Source: an uncultured Prevotella sp. (GTDB lineage Bacteria; Bacteroidota; Bacteroidia; Bacteroidales; Bacteroidaceae). From it: a stretch of 64,000 bases of DNA. Shown piece by piece: positions 35,618-44,357 of the stretch. The notes under the pieces were generated by a model, which saw only the letters and a list, made by a program, of their open reading frames with translations, ran no database searches and was not told the DNA's origin. The stretch covers positions 87,662-151,661 of the forward strand of contig UQCW01000001.1 of assembly GCA_900539625.1 (NCBI GenBank), given 5' to 3'. How positions within the stretch are numbered: the first letter of the stretch is position 1; the number at the start of each line of letters is the position of its first letter. The position numbers were made by a program, and so were the translations under genes.

Positions 35618-37459
35618 TCAAAGGGTGGCTAATGCTTTGATAATCAGTATGGCATCGTCGATGTCTTTTTGAGCATCAGCCATCACTTCAACCGGAGCGT
35701 AGCTCGACATTTCACAGTTGTCCAGCAGGCGTTTCACCTTGATGGTGAGATTCTCGTCTGCATGGCAAGTCTCCTTCAGATAATTGAGGATTCGCTCCGT
35801 GTTCAGTTCGTTGACAGGCATTGTCATCCGTTCGGAGAAATAACAGCGTAGGATTTGGTTCAAATCGTTATACGTTTCGCGTGGCTGTTCTGGCTTTCGC
35901 GTGCTCTTGAGTTTCAGCATCTGTTTGATGGCCTTTCTGCCCATTTTGTCGTGCTGTGAACCAGGTAGACTGACAGCGCGGATGTCAAAGCGTTTGGCGG
36001 CGACGGGAATGCCGATGCCAAGGATGATGACAATTGCAAAGGCCAGGTAGGTTTTCCAAGTACCCCACCAATAGTAGTCGGTTGTCGCCACTAAGTGGGC
36101 CTCGCCAAACTTGATACCTCTGATGTCTTCTTTCCTCATCTTCTTTTCGTACTCAACGGCCGCATCGCTTTTCGTGCCCTTTTTGACATTCAATTGGAAA
36201 GCCTTGGCTGTGATGGTTTGGTATTTCCCTTTTTGCGGGTCGAAAAATACAAAGTTAACCTTCGGCATCTCGAATTTGCCCACTTCCCGTGGCACCAATG
36301 TGTAATCGAAGGAGATACTTCCCGATACGCCGTCTTCTGTGATGGTCGTTTCGTCGACGATTTGCGGAGGGTAGCTGTCGAATCCTTCTGGAAAAACCAA
36401 ATCTGGTGCAGTAATCAGTTTCAAGTTTCCCGTTCCAGAAATGGTTATGCGGAAGGTGGCCAAATCGTTTGTGCGCAAATTTGCAGTTCTCATCTGCGAT
36501 TTGATCTTGAAGTGGCCAACGCCGCCAGAAAAACCTGATGGTTTCGGGGTGGGTAATGGCTTGACATTCAAAATCAGTTGTGGGGCACTGCGTTTGACGT
36601 TGATACCAATGCCGCCGCCGTTTAGGAAATCGTCGATTCTGTCCAGCAGGAGGTCGCGTTGCATGACCATACAATCGAACGTCAATTTAGGAATCTGTAT
36701 CTGCCCAGCTTTCTGAGGGTATAACACGTATTCCTTTGCCTTGTATTTTTTATAGGCGACGCCGTTAACGTGAGCAAGTGTAAACTCTGGGTTTGTTGGG
36801 ATGTCAAGAGAAACAATGTTTTTGAAATCAGGCTTTTCATTTAGGCCAGCATTGCTCAGCCCGACTCCGGGGAGTGCAAGTACATGATATTTCAAGCGTA
36901 CGGCTTCTTGCTCGTAGACTGTGGCCTTTTGAAGGTCGGCAGTTATGTAGAGATCTTTCTGGGACAGGCCTGTTCTCGCGGTGCGCATTGCGTTTTCTTC
37001 TTCTATCTTGTCGTCCTGGCTGGAGGACGCTCTGTTTCCGTTCCCTTGTGCGTTGCCTGCAACGCGGATTTTGACGGCTTTGGATTTGTAGGTCTTTCCC
37101 TTTACATGTACGCTTGCAGGGGAGATGGTGAAAGTTCCTTTCGCTTTTGGGCGGAGGGTGCATGTTATCGTCACCGAGCAATTGGTTTTTGCCCGACCGT
37201 TGATGTTGATGTATTCTTTTCTGAAACTATAGCCAGGTTCAGAGAGTAGCGTGAAGTCGGCAGTTGAAAAATGAAAGTCGCTTATGTCTTCAGAGCTGAT
37301 TGCGTAATCTGAATTCAGCGTATATTTGATTTGAAAATAACTAGGGTTGGCCTCAACAACGGAAGGGGCGTTAACCGATAATTTCAACTGTGCGTTGATG
37401 GGGGCCATCCATATAAGGCAAATCAATAGTAATACGAATTTATATCGTCTGTACATCAT
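35618..37459 (-). CDS. batD: BatD, aerotolerance operon protein
   Basis: A 613-residue protein with a signal peptide (residues 1-23), several beta-rich repeats in the periplasm (about 24-430), one membrane segment near 452-472, and a cytoplasmic helical tail. It matches BatD (oxygen tolerance family). The segment RTGLSQKDLYITADLQKATVYEQEAV is the well-conserved second domain. It lies between batC and batE. Confidence 0.88.
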   Translation of the reverse strand: MMYRRYKFVLLLICLIWMAPINAQLKLSVNAPSVVEANPSYFQIKYTLNSDYAISSEDISDFHFSTADFTLLSEPGYSFRKEYININGRAKTNCSVTITCTLRPKAKGTFTISPASVHVKGKTYKSKAVKIRVAGNAQGNGNRASSSQDDKIEEENAMRTARTGLSQKDLYITADLQKATVYEQEAVRLKYHVLALPGVGLSNAGLNEKPDFKNIVSLDIPTNPEFTLAHVNGVAYKKYKAKEYVLYPQKAGQIQIPKLTFDCMVMQRDLLLDRIDDFLNGGGIGINVKRSAPQLILNVKPLPTPKPSGFSGGVGHFKIKSQMRTANLRTNDLATFRITISGTGNLKLITAPDLVFPEGFDSYPPQIVDETTITEDGVSGSISFDYTLVPREVGKFEMPKVNFVFFDPQKGKYQTITAKAFQLNVKKGTKSDAAVEYEKKMRKEDIRGIKFGEAHLVATTDYYWWGTWKTYLAFAIVIILGIGIPVAAKRFDIRAVSLPGSQHDKMGRKAIKQMLKLKSTRKPEQPRETYNDLNQILRCYFSERMTMPVNELNTERILNYLKETCHADENLTIKVKRLLDNCEMSSYAPVEVMADAQKDIDDAILIIKALATL

Positions 37460-37504
37460 TCAAATAGTTAGTATATAACAGAAATGCAGGGCGTGTTTGT
37501 CTCG

Positions 37505-38149
37505 TCACCAGTTTTTGATTAGCGAACGCTGCCTTTTTGCTTCGTTCAGTTTCTTGCGGGTCTGTCTTTCAGCCTGGCGTGCAAAGTTTGTCAAGGAGTT
37601 GTTCTTGGATTGTTCTGCTTTGGGCTGTTGCTGTTGCTTTTGCGGTTCCTCCTGCGGTTGTTGTTGCGGCTGGTTGTCGTTGAGGTCTTTCAGCTGCTTT
37701 TGGCACAATGCTAGGTTGTATCTTGACGGTTGTTGCGCAGGAGAATCCCTTAGGGCTTGCTTGTAGCAGGCAATTGCCTGCTGTAGCAGTTGGCGTTTGC
37801 GTTCGGCATTCTTCTCACTCAGGGCTTCGCGCTGGTAGATGAAACCTCTGTTGTGGTTGGCCTGTGAGCGTATGGGGGCGTTGTTGTCGTTTGCGGCCAC
37901 ACGGGTGAAAAGAGAGTCGGCCGCTGATATTTTTCCTTGTGCCAACCGCGCATTGCCAAGGTTGTAGAGGGCACGTGTGTTTACGGCATTCTGTTTCAGA
38001 ATGCTGTTGTAATGTTCAGCTGCCGTCTCATATCGTTTGCCATGAAAAGCCTTGTTGCCTTGGTGAATCGTTTTCCAAACTGCTGTTTGAGCGCAGGAAA
38101 TGATGGCAAAACATGTTTGGATTAGAAAAATTATAGCGAATCGTTTCAT
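37505..38149 (-). CDS. batC: BatC, TPR protein of the aerotolerance operon
   Basis: A 214-residue protein with a signal peptide (residues 1-20) and about three TPR motifs (LYNLGNARLAQGKISAADSLF and neighbours, residues 35-150). A Gln-rich stretch follows (about 158-182) and then a basic tail. Short TPR proteins of this kind are BatC. The Gln-rich linker is low complexity. Confidence 0.82.
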   Translation of the reverse strand: MKRFAIIFLIQTCFAIISCAQTAVWKTIHQGNKAFHGKRYETAAEHYNSILKQNAVNTRALYNLGNARLAQGKISAADSLFTRVAANDNNAPIRSQANHNRGFIYQREALSEKNAERKRQLLQQAIACYKQALRDSPAQQPSRYNLALCQKQLKDLNDNQPQQQPQEEPQKQQQQPKAEQSKNNSLTNFARQAERQTRKKLNEAKRQRSLIKNW

Positions 38150-38221
38150 ATATAGGTGGTCATAATCTTTTTGGGTACCCTTAATCTCTGCCAGTGTGAC
38201 TGGTGTTACATTGACAGCATT

Positions 38222-39229
38222 TCATGTTCTGAATCGTTTCAGCCATTTGGTTTTTCCCGAAGAAATGAAGAATTCCAAAAGAATTAGCAGCAGGGCAATG
38301 AGCGCCATGGCTTGAAATTGCTCGGTTTTTTCAGTGAACTGGAAACTGTTGTCAGCTTGTTTGAGTTCATCGAATTGCTTGCGGAGAATTTGTTGTGCTT
38401 GGTTGCTGTTGTCAAGGTGGATGTATGTTCCACCGCCAGCTTCAGCGATTTCGCGGCACATGGTTTCGTTTAGTTTCGTTACGACCTCTTGGCCGTCATT
38501 GTCCTTCAACACGCCACCGCTTGGTAATGGGATTTTTGAGCCTGTTACTGTGCCGACTCCGATAATAAACACCGTGCAGCCTTCCTTTCTCGCTTCTTCG
38601 GATGCCTTGATTGCGCCTTCTTCATGGTCTTCGCCGTCCGTGATGATCACAATGGCTTTCCCGATGTCTTTGCGTGCGGAAAAACTATTTTTTGCCAGGT
38701 TGATGGCTGAGGCAATACTCGTTCCCTGAAGCGTTACCATGCCAGGCTCGAAATTTTCGAGAAATAATTTGGCTGAAGTGTAGTCGTTTGTTATCGGCAT
38801 TTGCGGATAGGCTTCACCAGCAAACACACCGAGAGAGACACGGTCGTTTTTCATCCGGTCAATCAATGTGGACATAAACAATTTGGAGCGTTCCAGCCTG
38901 TTCGGAAGAATGTCTTGCGCCATCATCGAGTTGGAAACGTCAACGATGAAAGATACTTCAATTCCTCGCTCGTTCTCTTGGATGTTGCTGGTGCCAAATT
39001 GAGGACGCGCCATCATCAATACCAAAAAAGCCAAAGCTGTTTCCAATAAAACAAACTTCAGCAGACGGCGTTTCGGAGAACGTTTCGGCGCAGTCTCTGA
39101 CAGCAGACGCTTGTCGGCCAGTTGCTTCTCCAGGTGGCGTACCTTGTATGCGTTAAAAACATACAGTAGCGCTAAGATTATGATGAGGGATAGCAGGGGT
39201 AAATATTGTGGATCTTGAAATCTAAACAT
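38222..39229 (-). CDS. batB: BatB, von Willebrand factor A membrane protein
   Basis: A 335-residue protein with membrane segments near residues 9-24 and 58-73, a VWA domain (about 90-280) and a final membrane segment (about 308-327). The metal-ion site DVSNS near residue 98 and the later TDGED are intact. VWA domains bind protein partners through a metal. batA, the paralogue, is immediately upstream. Confidence 0.88.
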   Translation of the reverse strand: MFRFQDPQYLPLLSLIIILALLYVFNAYKVRHLEKQLADKRLLSETAPKRSPKRRLLKFVLLETALAFLVLMMARPQFGTSNIQENERGIEVSFIVDVSNSMMAQDILPNRLERSKLFMSTLIDRMKNDRVSLGVFAGEAYPQMPITNDYTSAKLFLENFEPGMVTLQGTSIASAINLAKNSFSARKDIGKAIVIITDGEDHEEGAIKASEEARKEGCTVFIIGVGTVTGSKIPLPSGGVLKDNDGQEVVTKLNETMCREIAEAGGGTYIHLDNSNQAQQILRKQFDELKQADNSFQFTEKTEQFQAMALIALLLILLEFFISSGKTKWLKRFRT

Positions 39230-39403
39230 TTATGTCTTAATTTAGAATGTCTGATACATATTCTTTTTTGAGGTGTCTTGAAAATGCTTGCGTAATGACC
39301 TGTTTGCTGTTGGCTGCTTCGTTGTGTAATGATATGATTTCCGAGAGGAGGCATTCCTACTGATAGTGTGAGTTGGCGTCCTAAACCGGATTACCTTTAC
39401 TTA

Positions 39404-40411
39404 TTATGGCATACGGCAGAATATTGTCAAGTGGAGAATGATTTCCAATAGGAACAACACTAGCACGGCATACCCCAAGAACTGATAGGCTTCATATTTT
39501 CGGTCGAAGTTTTTAACCTTCAGCTTCGTTTTCTCAAGTTTGTCAATATCGTCATAGATGGTTTTCAGTTTGTCGCTTGTTTCGGCTTGGTAAAACAATC
39601 CTCCTGTGGTGTGCGCTATGGCTTTCAGGGTTTCAGGGTCAGAATCGTTTTCGACGTCTGCATAATATTCTTCACCATTTGGAAGGGTCGCAACCGCCTG
39701 CTTGCTCTTGCCACTGGATGCACCTATCGCAATGGTATAAACGCGGATGCTGTTCTCTTTGGCCATATCGGCCGCCGTTAACGGAGAAATCTCGCCGACG
39801 TTGTTAACGCCGTCTGTCAGGAGGATGATGACTTTACTCTTTGACTTGCTTTTCTCTAAATGAGAAACAGCGTTGGCAAGTCCCATCCCGATAGCGGTTC
39901 CTGGGCTGATGATTCCTTTGGCTTGCATTTCGCAACTGACGTCATGAAACATGTTGAGGAGTGTTGCATGGTCTGTTGTTATGGGGCATTGGGTGAATGC
40001 TTCTCCTCCAAATAAGGTCAGTCCGATATTGTCGTTCGGCCGGTTGGAGATGAATTTGTATGCCACTTCTTTTGCGGCTTCAATTCGGTTTGGCTTTAGG
40101 TCGCGTGCAAGCATACTTGTTGATACGTCCATGGCCATCATGATGTCAATTCCTTCAACTTCCCTTTCCCTAAGGGCGTTGCTTGTCTGCGGACGTGCCA
40201 AGATGACAATCAGAATGATTATGGTCAACGTGCGTAACACAAACGGCAGATGTATAAAGGTTGTGCGGAATGTTCGCGGAACATTCCGATATTGTTCTGT
40301 CGTTGCCATTCTCAGTGTAGGTTCTCCGAGACCGCGTATAAGGAAATACCACAACAGAATGGGTATTAACAAAAGCAGCAGAAAAAAATATTCCGGATTC
40401 GCAAATTGCAT
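39404..40411 (-). CDS. batA: BatA, von Willebrand factor A membrane protein
   Basis: A 335-residue protein with two N-terminal membrane segments (about 8-25 and 55-72), a VWA domain with intact DVSTS and TDGVNN metal-site motifs, and a C-terminal membrane segment near 310-330. It is clearly a paralogue of BatB. A gap of 174 bases to batB holds no other gene. Confidence 0.88.
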   Translation of the reverse strand: MQFANPEYFFLLLLLIPILLWYFLIRGLGEPTLRMATTEQYRNVPRTFRTTFIHLPFVLRTLTIIILIVILARPQTSNALREREVEGIDIMMAMDVSTSMLARDLKPNRIEAAKEVAYKFISNRPNDNIGLTLFGGEAFTQCPITTDHATLLNMFHDVSCEMQAKGIISPGTAIGMGLANAVSHLEKSKSKSKVIILLTDGVNNVGEISPLTAADMAKENSIRVYTIAIGASSGKSKQAVATLPNGEEYYADVENDSDPETLKAIAHTTGGLFYQAETSDKLKTIYDDIDKLEKTKLKVKNFDRKYEAYQFLGYAVLVLFLLEIILHLTIFCRMP

Positions 40412-40550
40412 GGTTTGATTATGTTTTAGGATTCACTTGCATACGCAGGAATGATGGCATCATAAACTCCTGTCATAAAACTTGTCATTTTAAGTGACAG
40501 GCTGGTGTAAATGCCTTCATTCGTTCTATTGCAGCAAGAGAATATGTATT

Positions 40551-41717
40551 TCAAAATCTGAAATATATACTAGATATTTCCAAAAGAATCCAAGCGAAAA
40601 GGGCAAAGACAGACATGATGGATAATATCAACCCTGCCCAATACAATATTCTTAGGCGGTGTTGCTGTACGTTGGAATAGGTGACGTATTTTATGATCGG
40701 CTTGGGTTGTTCCATCAATTCGTCACGCAGATTAAGCATTAAATCCTCAGCTTGGCTAAACAGTCTTTTTCGCTGCTGCACACTTGAGATATATTTGGCG
40801 AATTTTGCGTTGTCGGCCGTAAATAATATTTCCTGAAGTTTCTCCAATTCGGCTTGGTCAATCGTATTCCTTAAATCAGTCACCAGTTCGTTGCTTGTGC
40901 GCTCTGTTGCGTTGATGGAATATCTGTTGGCAATGAAGCGTCTGACGATGTCTGTCAAGCGGATGAAAAATGTTTTATTTTCTTCCAGATCCATTTCTTT
41001 CGACAAATCTCCTCGGAGTATATTCATATCTTCGGAAGCCTTTTTATGCGGAGGGGTGGGGGGAGGTATGACAATCTGCTTGCGTTGCGGTTTCCTCTTT
41101 GAGAGTTTTACGGCTGTGAAGAAAACGAGTCCCATCAATAACCACAAACCGAGTGCGCTGATCAGCAAATCATTTGTCCAACTATATGGCGCTTCCAAAA
41201 CGTCAAATGGCATTGCAAAATTGTCCACGTGTACAGTGTCTACCTCTACGGTGTTAACTTTCAGTCCTGCATGAGACTTGCCTTGATAGGTCTTTCCGTC
41301 AACTTCTACAGCCATGCAAGGGATAGAGTAGAGAGCAGAGTCAAATGAGGTGATGGTATAGCTGCGTGATAATTGTATGCGTTTGTCTCCAGGTAATTTC
41401 AACGTGTCAATCTCTCCTGCGTTCAGCACCTCAACACCAGTTACAATGGTGTCACCTTTAATGTAGTTGGGAAAGATAACGTGTTGTGTTTTGTTGGCGG
41501 TGACGGTTGTTGTCAATGTGGTTTGCTCGCCAATTAAAATCTCGCTTTGTCCCAGCTTGCTGTCAACGATAACTTGGGCCCGTAACTTTTCATTGACCCC
41601 TTGCACGAAGAGCAATATGGTAATAACGCAAACCATACGACAGATATTCTGTTCGTATGATTTGCGAAAATACTTTATATATGATGCTATGATTCTGTTT
41701 ATGTACATCTTCTTCAA
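40551..41717 (-). CDS. Bat-operon membrane protein with BatD-like N-terminus
   Basis: A 388-residue protein. A hydrophobic export signal lies near residues 29-47 (MVCVITILLFVQG), so the true start may be the Met at residue 28. A periplasmic beta domain (about 48-165) resembles the first part of BatD. A membrane segment is near 186-206, a cytoplasmic helical region follows, and a last membrane segment is near 358-382. The gene lies between the DUF58 and batA genes, where Bacteroidetes often carry such a protein. Its role is unknown. Confidence 0.7.
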   Translation of the reverse strand: MKKMYINRIIASYIKYFRKSYEQNICRMVCVITILLFVQGVNEKLRAQVIVDSKLGQSEILIGEQTTLTTTVTANKTQHVIFPNYIKGDTIVTGVEVLNAGEIDTLKLPGDKRIQLSRSYTITSFDSALYSIPCMAVEVDGKTYQGKSHAGLKVNTVEVDTVHVDNFAMPFDVLEAPYSWTNDLLISALGLWLLMGLVFFTAVKLSKRKPQRKQIVIPPPTPPHKKASEDMNILRGDLSKEMDLEENKTFFIRLTDIVRRFIANRYSINATERTSNELVTDLRNTIDQAELEKLQEILFTADNAKFAKYISSVQQRKRLFSQAEDLMLNLRDELMEQPKPIIKYVTYSNVQQHRLRILYWAGLILSIMSVFALFAWILLEISSIYFRF

Positions 41718-41763
41718 ACACGAATAATTAAATATCGTAGGTTGGGGTGTTGTTTAATGCCGC

Positions 41764-42660
41764 TTACAAAACAGAGGAGCGGCTTGAGAAAAGATGAATC
41801 AGCGGTTTGACATAATCTTCATCGGTTGCAATCTTGGTATTGTCGATGCCGTTTTTATGAAAAACCTCATCCAATTTGTTTTGCCAGTTGTTCCACCATT
41901 GTTTGTGACATTCACGCACCTTTCGGCTTGACGTGTCAATGATCTGCTTGTGTCCGTTTTCTGCGTCCAAAACCTCAAGCAGTCCGACATTTGGCAAATC
42001 GGCAAGCAGTTTGTCATAAAGTCTGAGGGCAACTAAGTCGTGTCTGCGATTGGCTACCAATAGCGTGCGTTCATAGTCGTTGAAGTCTAAAAAGTCGCTG
42101 ATCATAAACGCAATACAGCGGCGTTTCTGAACGCGCATCAGATATTCAAGCGGTGCAGATATGCAAGTCTTCGTACCTGATGGCTTGAAATCAAGCAGTT
42201 CTCGTATGACACAAAGAATATGTTTGCGACCCTTTTGAGGAGGGATGTATTTTTCTATTTTGTCTGAGAAAAAAATGGCTCCAATCTTGTCATTGTTTTG
42301 TGATGCAGAAAAAGCAATAGTCGCAGCAATTTCTGTTGCTGATTCCCGCATGGTTCTTAGTCTGCTGCCAACGCTTTGGCTTGAAGAAACATCAATCATC
42401 AGCATCACTGTCAGTTCGCGTTCCTCTTCAAAGATTTTGATGTGCGGACGGCTATATCTTGCCGTCACGTTCCAGTCTATATCGCGAACGTCATCCCCGT
42501 CCTGATATTCTCGCACTTCGGCAAACGACATTCCCCTGCCCTTAAAGGCAGAATGATATTCTCCTGCAAAGATGTTATTTGTAAGTGCTCGCGTTTTGAT
42601 TTCAACGTTTTTTACGCGCTGGAACAAGTCGGCAGAGTTCAGTGTTGATTTCTTCTCCAT
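41764..42660 (-). CDS. DUF58 protein with VWA-like fold (bat operon)
   Basis: A 298-residue cytoplasmic protein. The DUF58 core RDIDWNVTARYSRPHIKIFEEERELTV is split here into its first part (GDDVRDIDWNVTA, near 58-70) and the basic part after it. It is followed by a VWA metal site IDVSSSQS. DUF58 proteins usually pair with a MoxR ATPase as here. The start MEKKSTLNS at 42660 is chosen; the frame extends to 42795 only through an intergenic hairpin. Confidence 0.87.
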   Translation of the reverse strand: MEKKSTLNSADLFQRVKNVEIKTRALTNNIFAGEYHSAFKGRGMSFAEVREYQDGDDVRDIDWNVTARYSRPHIKIFEEERELTVMLMIDVSSSQSVGSRLRTMRESATEIAATIAFSASQNNDKIGAIFFSDKIEKYIPPQKGRKHILCVIRELLDFKPSGTKTCISAPLEYLMRVQKRRCIAFMISDFLDFNDYERTLLVANRRHDLVALRLYDKLLADLPNVGLLEVLDAENGHKQIIDTSSRKVRECHKQWWNNWQNKLDEVFHKNGIDNTKIATDEDYVKPLIHLFSSRSSVL

Positions 42661-42729
42661 CATTTGACTTTTACGGTTGCAGGCCTTTCGGCTGTATAGC
42701 CCTTCCTTCTTCCTGTTTTGCATTCTTCC

Positions 42730-42803
42730 TTGTAGGGATGCTCCTTGGATAGGGGGAGCATATAGCGTCTCTCCTTGTCCCAAAGCGGAGAACATCCCTA
42801 CAA
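42730..42803 (-). other. Large hairpin between moxR and the DUF58 gene
   Basis: TTGTAGGGATG (42730-42740) and CATCCCTACAA (42793-42803) pair perfectly over 11 bp, continued by CTCC (42741-42744) with GGAG (42787-42790) after a two-base bulge. It lies within the operon, between the moxR stop and the next start. Confidence 0.7.
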
Positions 42804-42818
42804 AGCTTCTTCTATTCC

Positions 42819-43817
42819 TTATGGAACTTCAACCTTATTCAGAATTTCCGTTATAATGTCTTCGCTTGACATGTTGTTTGCTTCGGCTTCATACGTCAGA
42901 CCTATTCTGTGTCGCAACACGTCATGCACTACTTCTCTGACATCTTCAGGCACAACATATCCGCGTCTTTGGATAAAGGCTTGGGCTCTTGCCGCTAATG
43001 CCAGATTGATGGATGCACGCGGCGAACCGCCGAAACCAATCATTGATTTCAGTTCAGGCATTTTGTATTTTTCAGGAAAACGTGTGGCAAAAACAATGTC
43101 GGCAATGTATTGTTCAATGCGTTCGTCAATGTAAATCTGTTTAACTGTTTCGCGTCCTCGCTTGATGGTCTCAATATCTGTTACAGGCGAAATCTTTTCA
43201 TCAATCTGTCCAGATATATGGCTGCGAACAATGCGTTTCTCTTCCTCCAGTGTAGGGTAGCCAAGCACCACCTTCAGCATGAAGCGGTCAACTTGGGCTT
43301 CAGGAAGTGCGTATGTTCCTTCTTGTTCAATCGGGTTTTGTGTGGCCATAACCAAGAATGGATCAGGAAGAGGCATCGTCTTATCGCCAATTGTCACCTG
43401 CCGTTCTTGCATCGCCTCCAGCAGCGCGCTCTGCACCTTTGCTGGTGCACGGTTGATTTCGTCAGCTAAAACGAAATTTGCGAAGATTGGTCCTTGCTTT
43501 ATTCGGAATGACTCTGTTTTCTGACTATAAATCTGAGTGCCAATTACGTCAGCTGGCAGGAGGTCAGGAGTAAATTGTAATCGGCTGAAATGTCCATCAA
43601 CCAATTCTGACAATGTCTTTATGGCCAGTGTCTTGGCCAATCCAGGAACACCTTCCAATAATACGTGTCCGTCACTTAAAAGTCCGATTAATAGAGCGTT
43701 AACCAAATGCTTTTGACCAACAATACGTTGGCTCATGCCATTCGTAAGGCTCGTAACGAAGCCCGATTGGCTTTCTATCAAATTTGTTAGTTGGCGAATA
43801 TCAACAGATTCCGACAT
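42819..43817 (-). CDS. MoxR-family AAA ATPase (bat operon)
   Basis: A 332-residue ATPase with Walker A GVPGLAKT near residue 55, Walker B LADEINRAP near 117, a sensor MATQNPIEQEGTYALPEAQ near 157-175, and a C-terminal lid domain. MoxR proteins act as chaperones that mature or remodel VWA partners. It heads the operon moxR-DUF58-membrane protein-batA-B-C-D-E. Confidence 0.92.
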   Translation of the reverse strand: MSESVDIRQLTNLIESQSGFVTSLTNGMSQRIVGQKHLVNALLIGLLSDGHVLLEGVPGLAKTLAIKTLSELVDGHFSRLQFTPDLLPADVIGTQIYSQKTESFRIKQGPIFANFVLADEINRAPAKVQSALLEAMQERQVTIGDKTMPLPDPFLVMATQNPIEQEGTYALPEAQVDRFMLKVVLGYPTLEEEKRIVRSHISGQIDEKISPVTDIETIKRGRETVKQIYIDERIEQYIADIVFATRFPEKYKMPELKSMIGFGGSPRASINLALAARAQAFIQRRGYVVPEDVREVVHDVLRHRIGLTYEAEANNMSSEDIITEILNKVEVP

Positions 43818-43911
43818 AATATATTTACTTCAATTATATTTATTATTTTCAGTGCGTGACGCTTTCAGCATATATCTATACCTGCTGGGCTTCACGGTTT
43901 ATAAAGCAGGG

Positions 43912-43942
43912 CAAAATTACGCCTTTTTCCTTTATTTTCAAT
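43912..43942 (-). promoter_or_regulatory. Promoter of the moxR-bat operon
   Basis: On the minus strand ATTG (43942-43939), 19 bases, TAATTTTG (43919-43912). It predicts a leader of about 90 bases before moxR. Confidence 0.65.
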
Positions 43943-44320
43943 ATAAAATAAGCTAAATTATAAAGGAGTCCTGGTTTTTCTATAGAAACGGTGTATTCCA
44001 TTTTCCTGTTCCCAAAGTGATGTAGTGATAAGACCCTAAAGAGAATTCGACAATTTCGAAAGATTCAGAACGTAATTTATTCCCATTTCTAATTTTAAAA
44101 GAAATTATGGGGCGACTTCCAGAAAGTTAGAAATTCAAAGGTCGTTCATGGCAATTCATCAATGCTTACAGTATTCTTTAGAGTCAATGCTGTAATGCTT
44201 TTGTGAGTTTACTGATATCCAATTCCCGTCCCCCTAAAATATAAAATACTTGTTTGTTTAATAATTAAACATTCTTGTTGTGTTAAATAATGCAAGCTGT
44301 TTAAGGAAAAAACATTATCA
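43943..44320. other. Intergenic stretch between the bat and rprXY promoters
   Basis: A+T-rich sequence with no credible gene and no strong hairpin; it separates two divergent units. Confidence 0.5.
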
Positions 44321-44353
44321 TTTGCCTAATTCGCAATCATAATCATATCTTTG
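44321..44353 (+). promoter_or_regulatory. Promoter of rprX, predicted leaderless
   Basis: TTTG (44321-44324), 21 bases, TATCTTTG (44346-44353). The box ends four bases before the ATG at 44358, so transcription should begin at or within the start codon. Confidence 0.75.
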
Positions 44354-44357
44354 CGAC

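Noticed and set aside
41764..42795. Longer start for the DUF58 gene
   Set aside because: The extra 45 residues are encoded by the intergenic hairpin and do not resemble the family.
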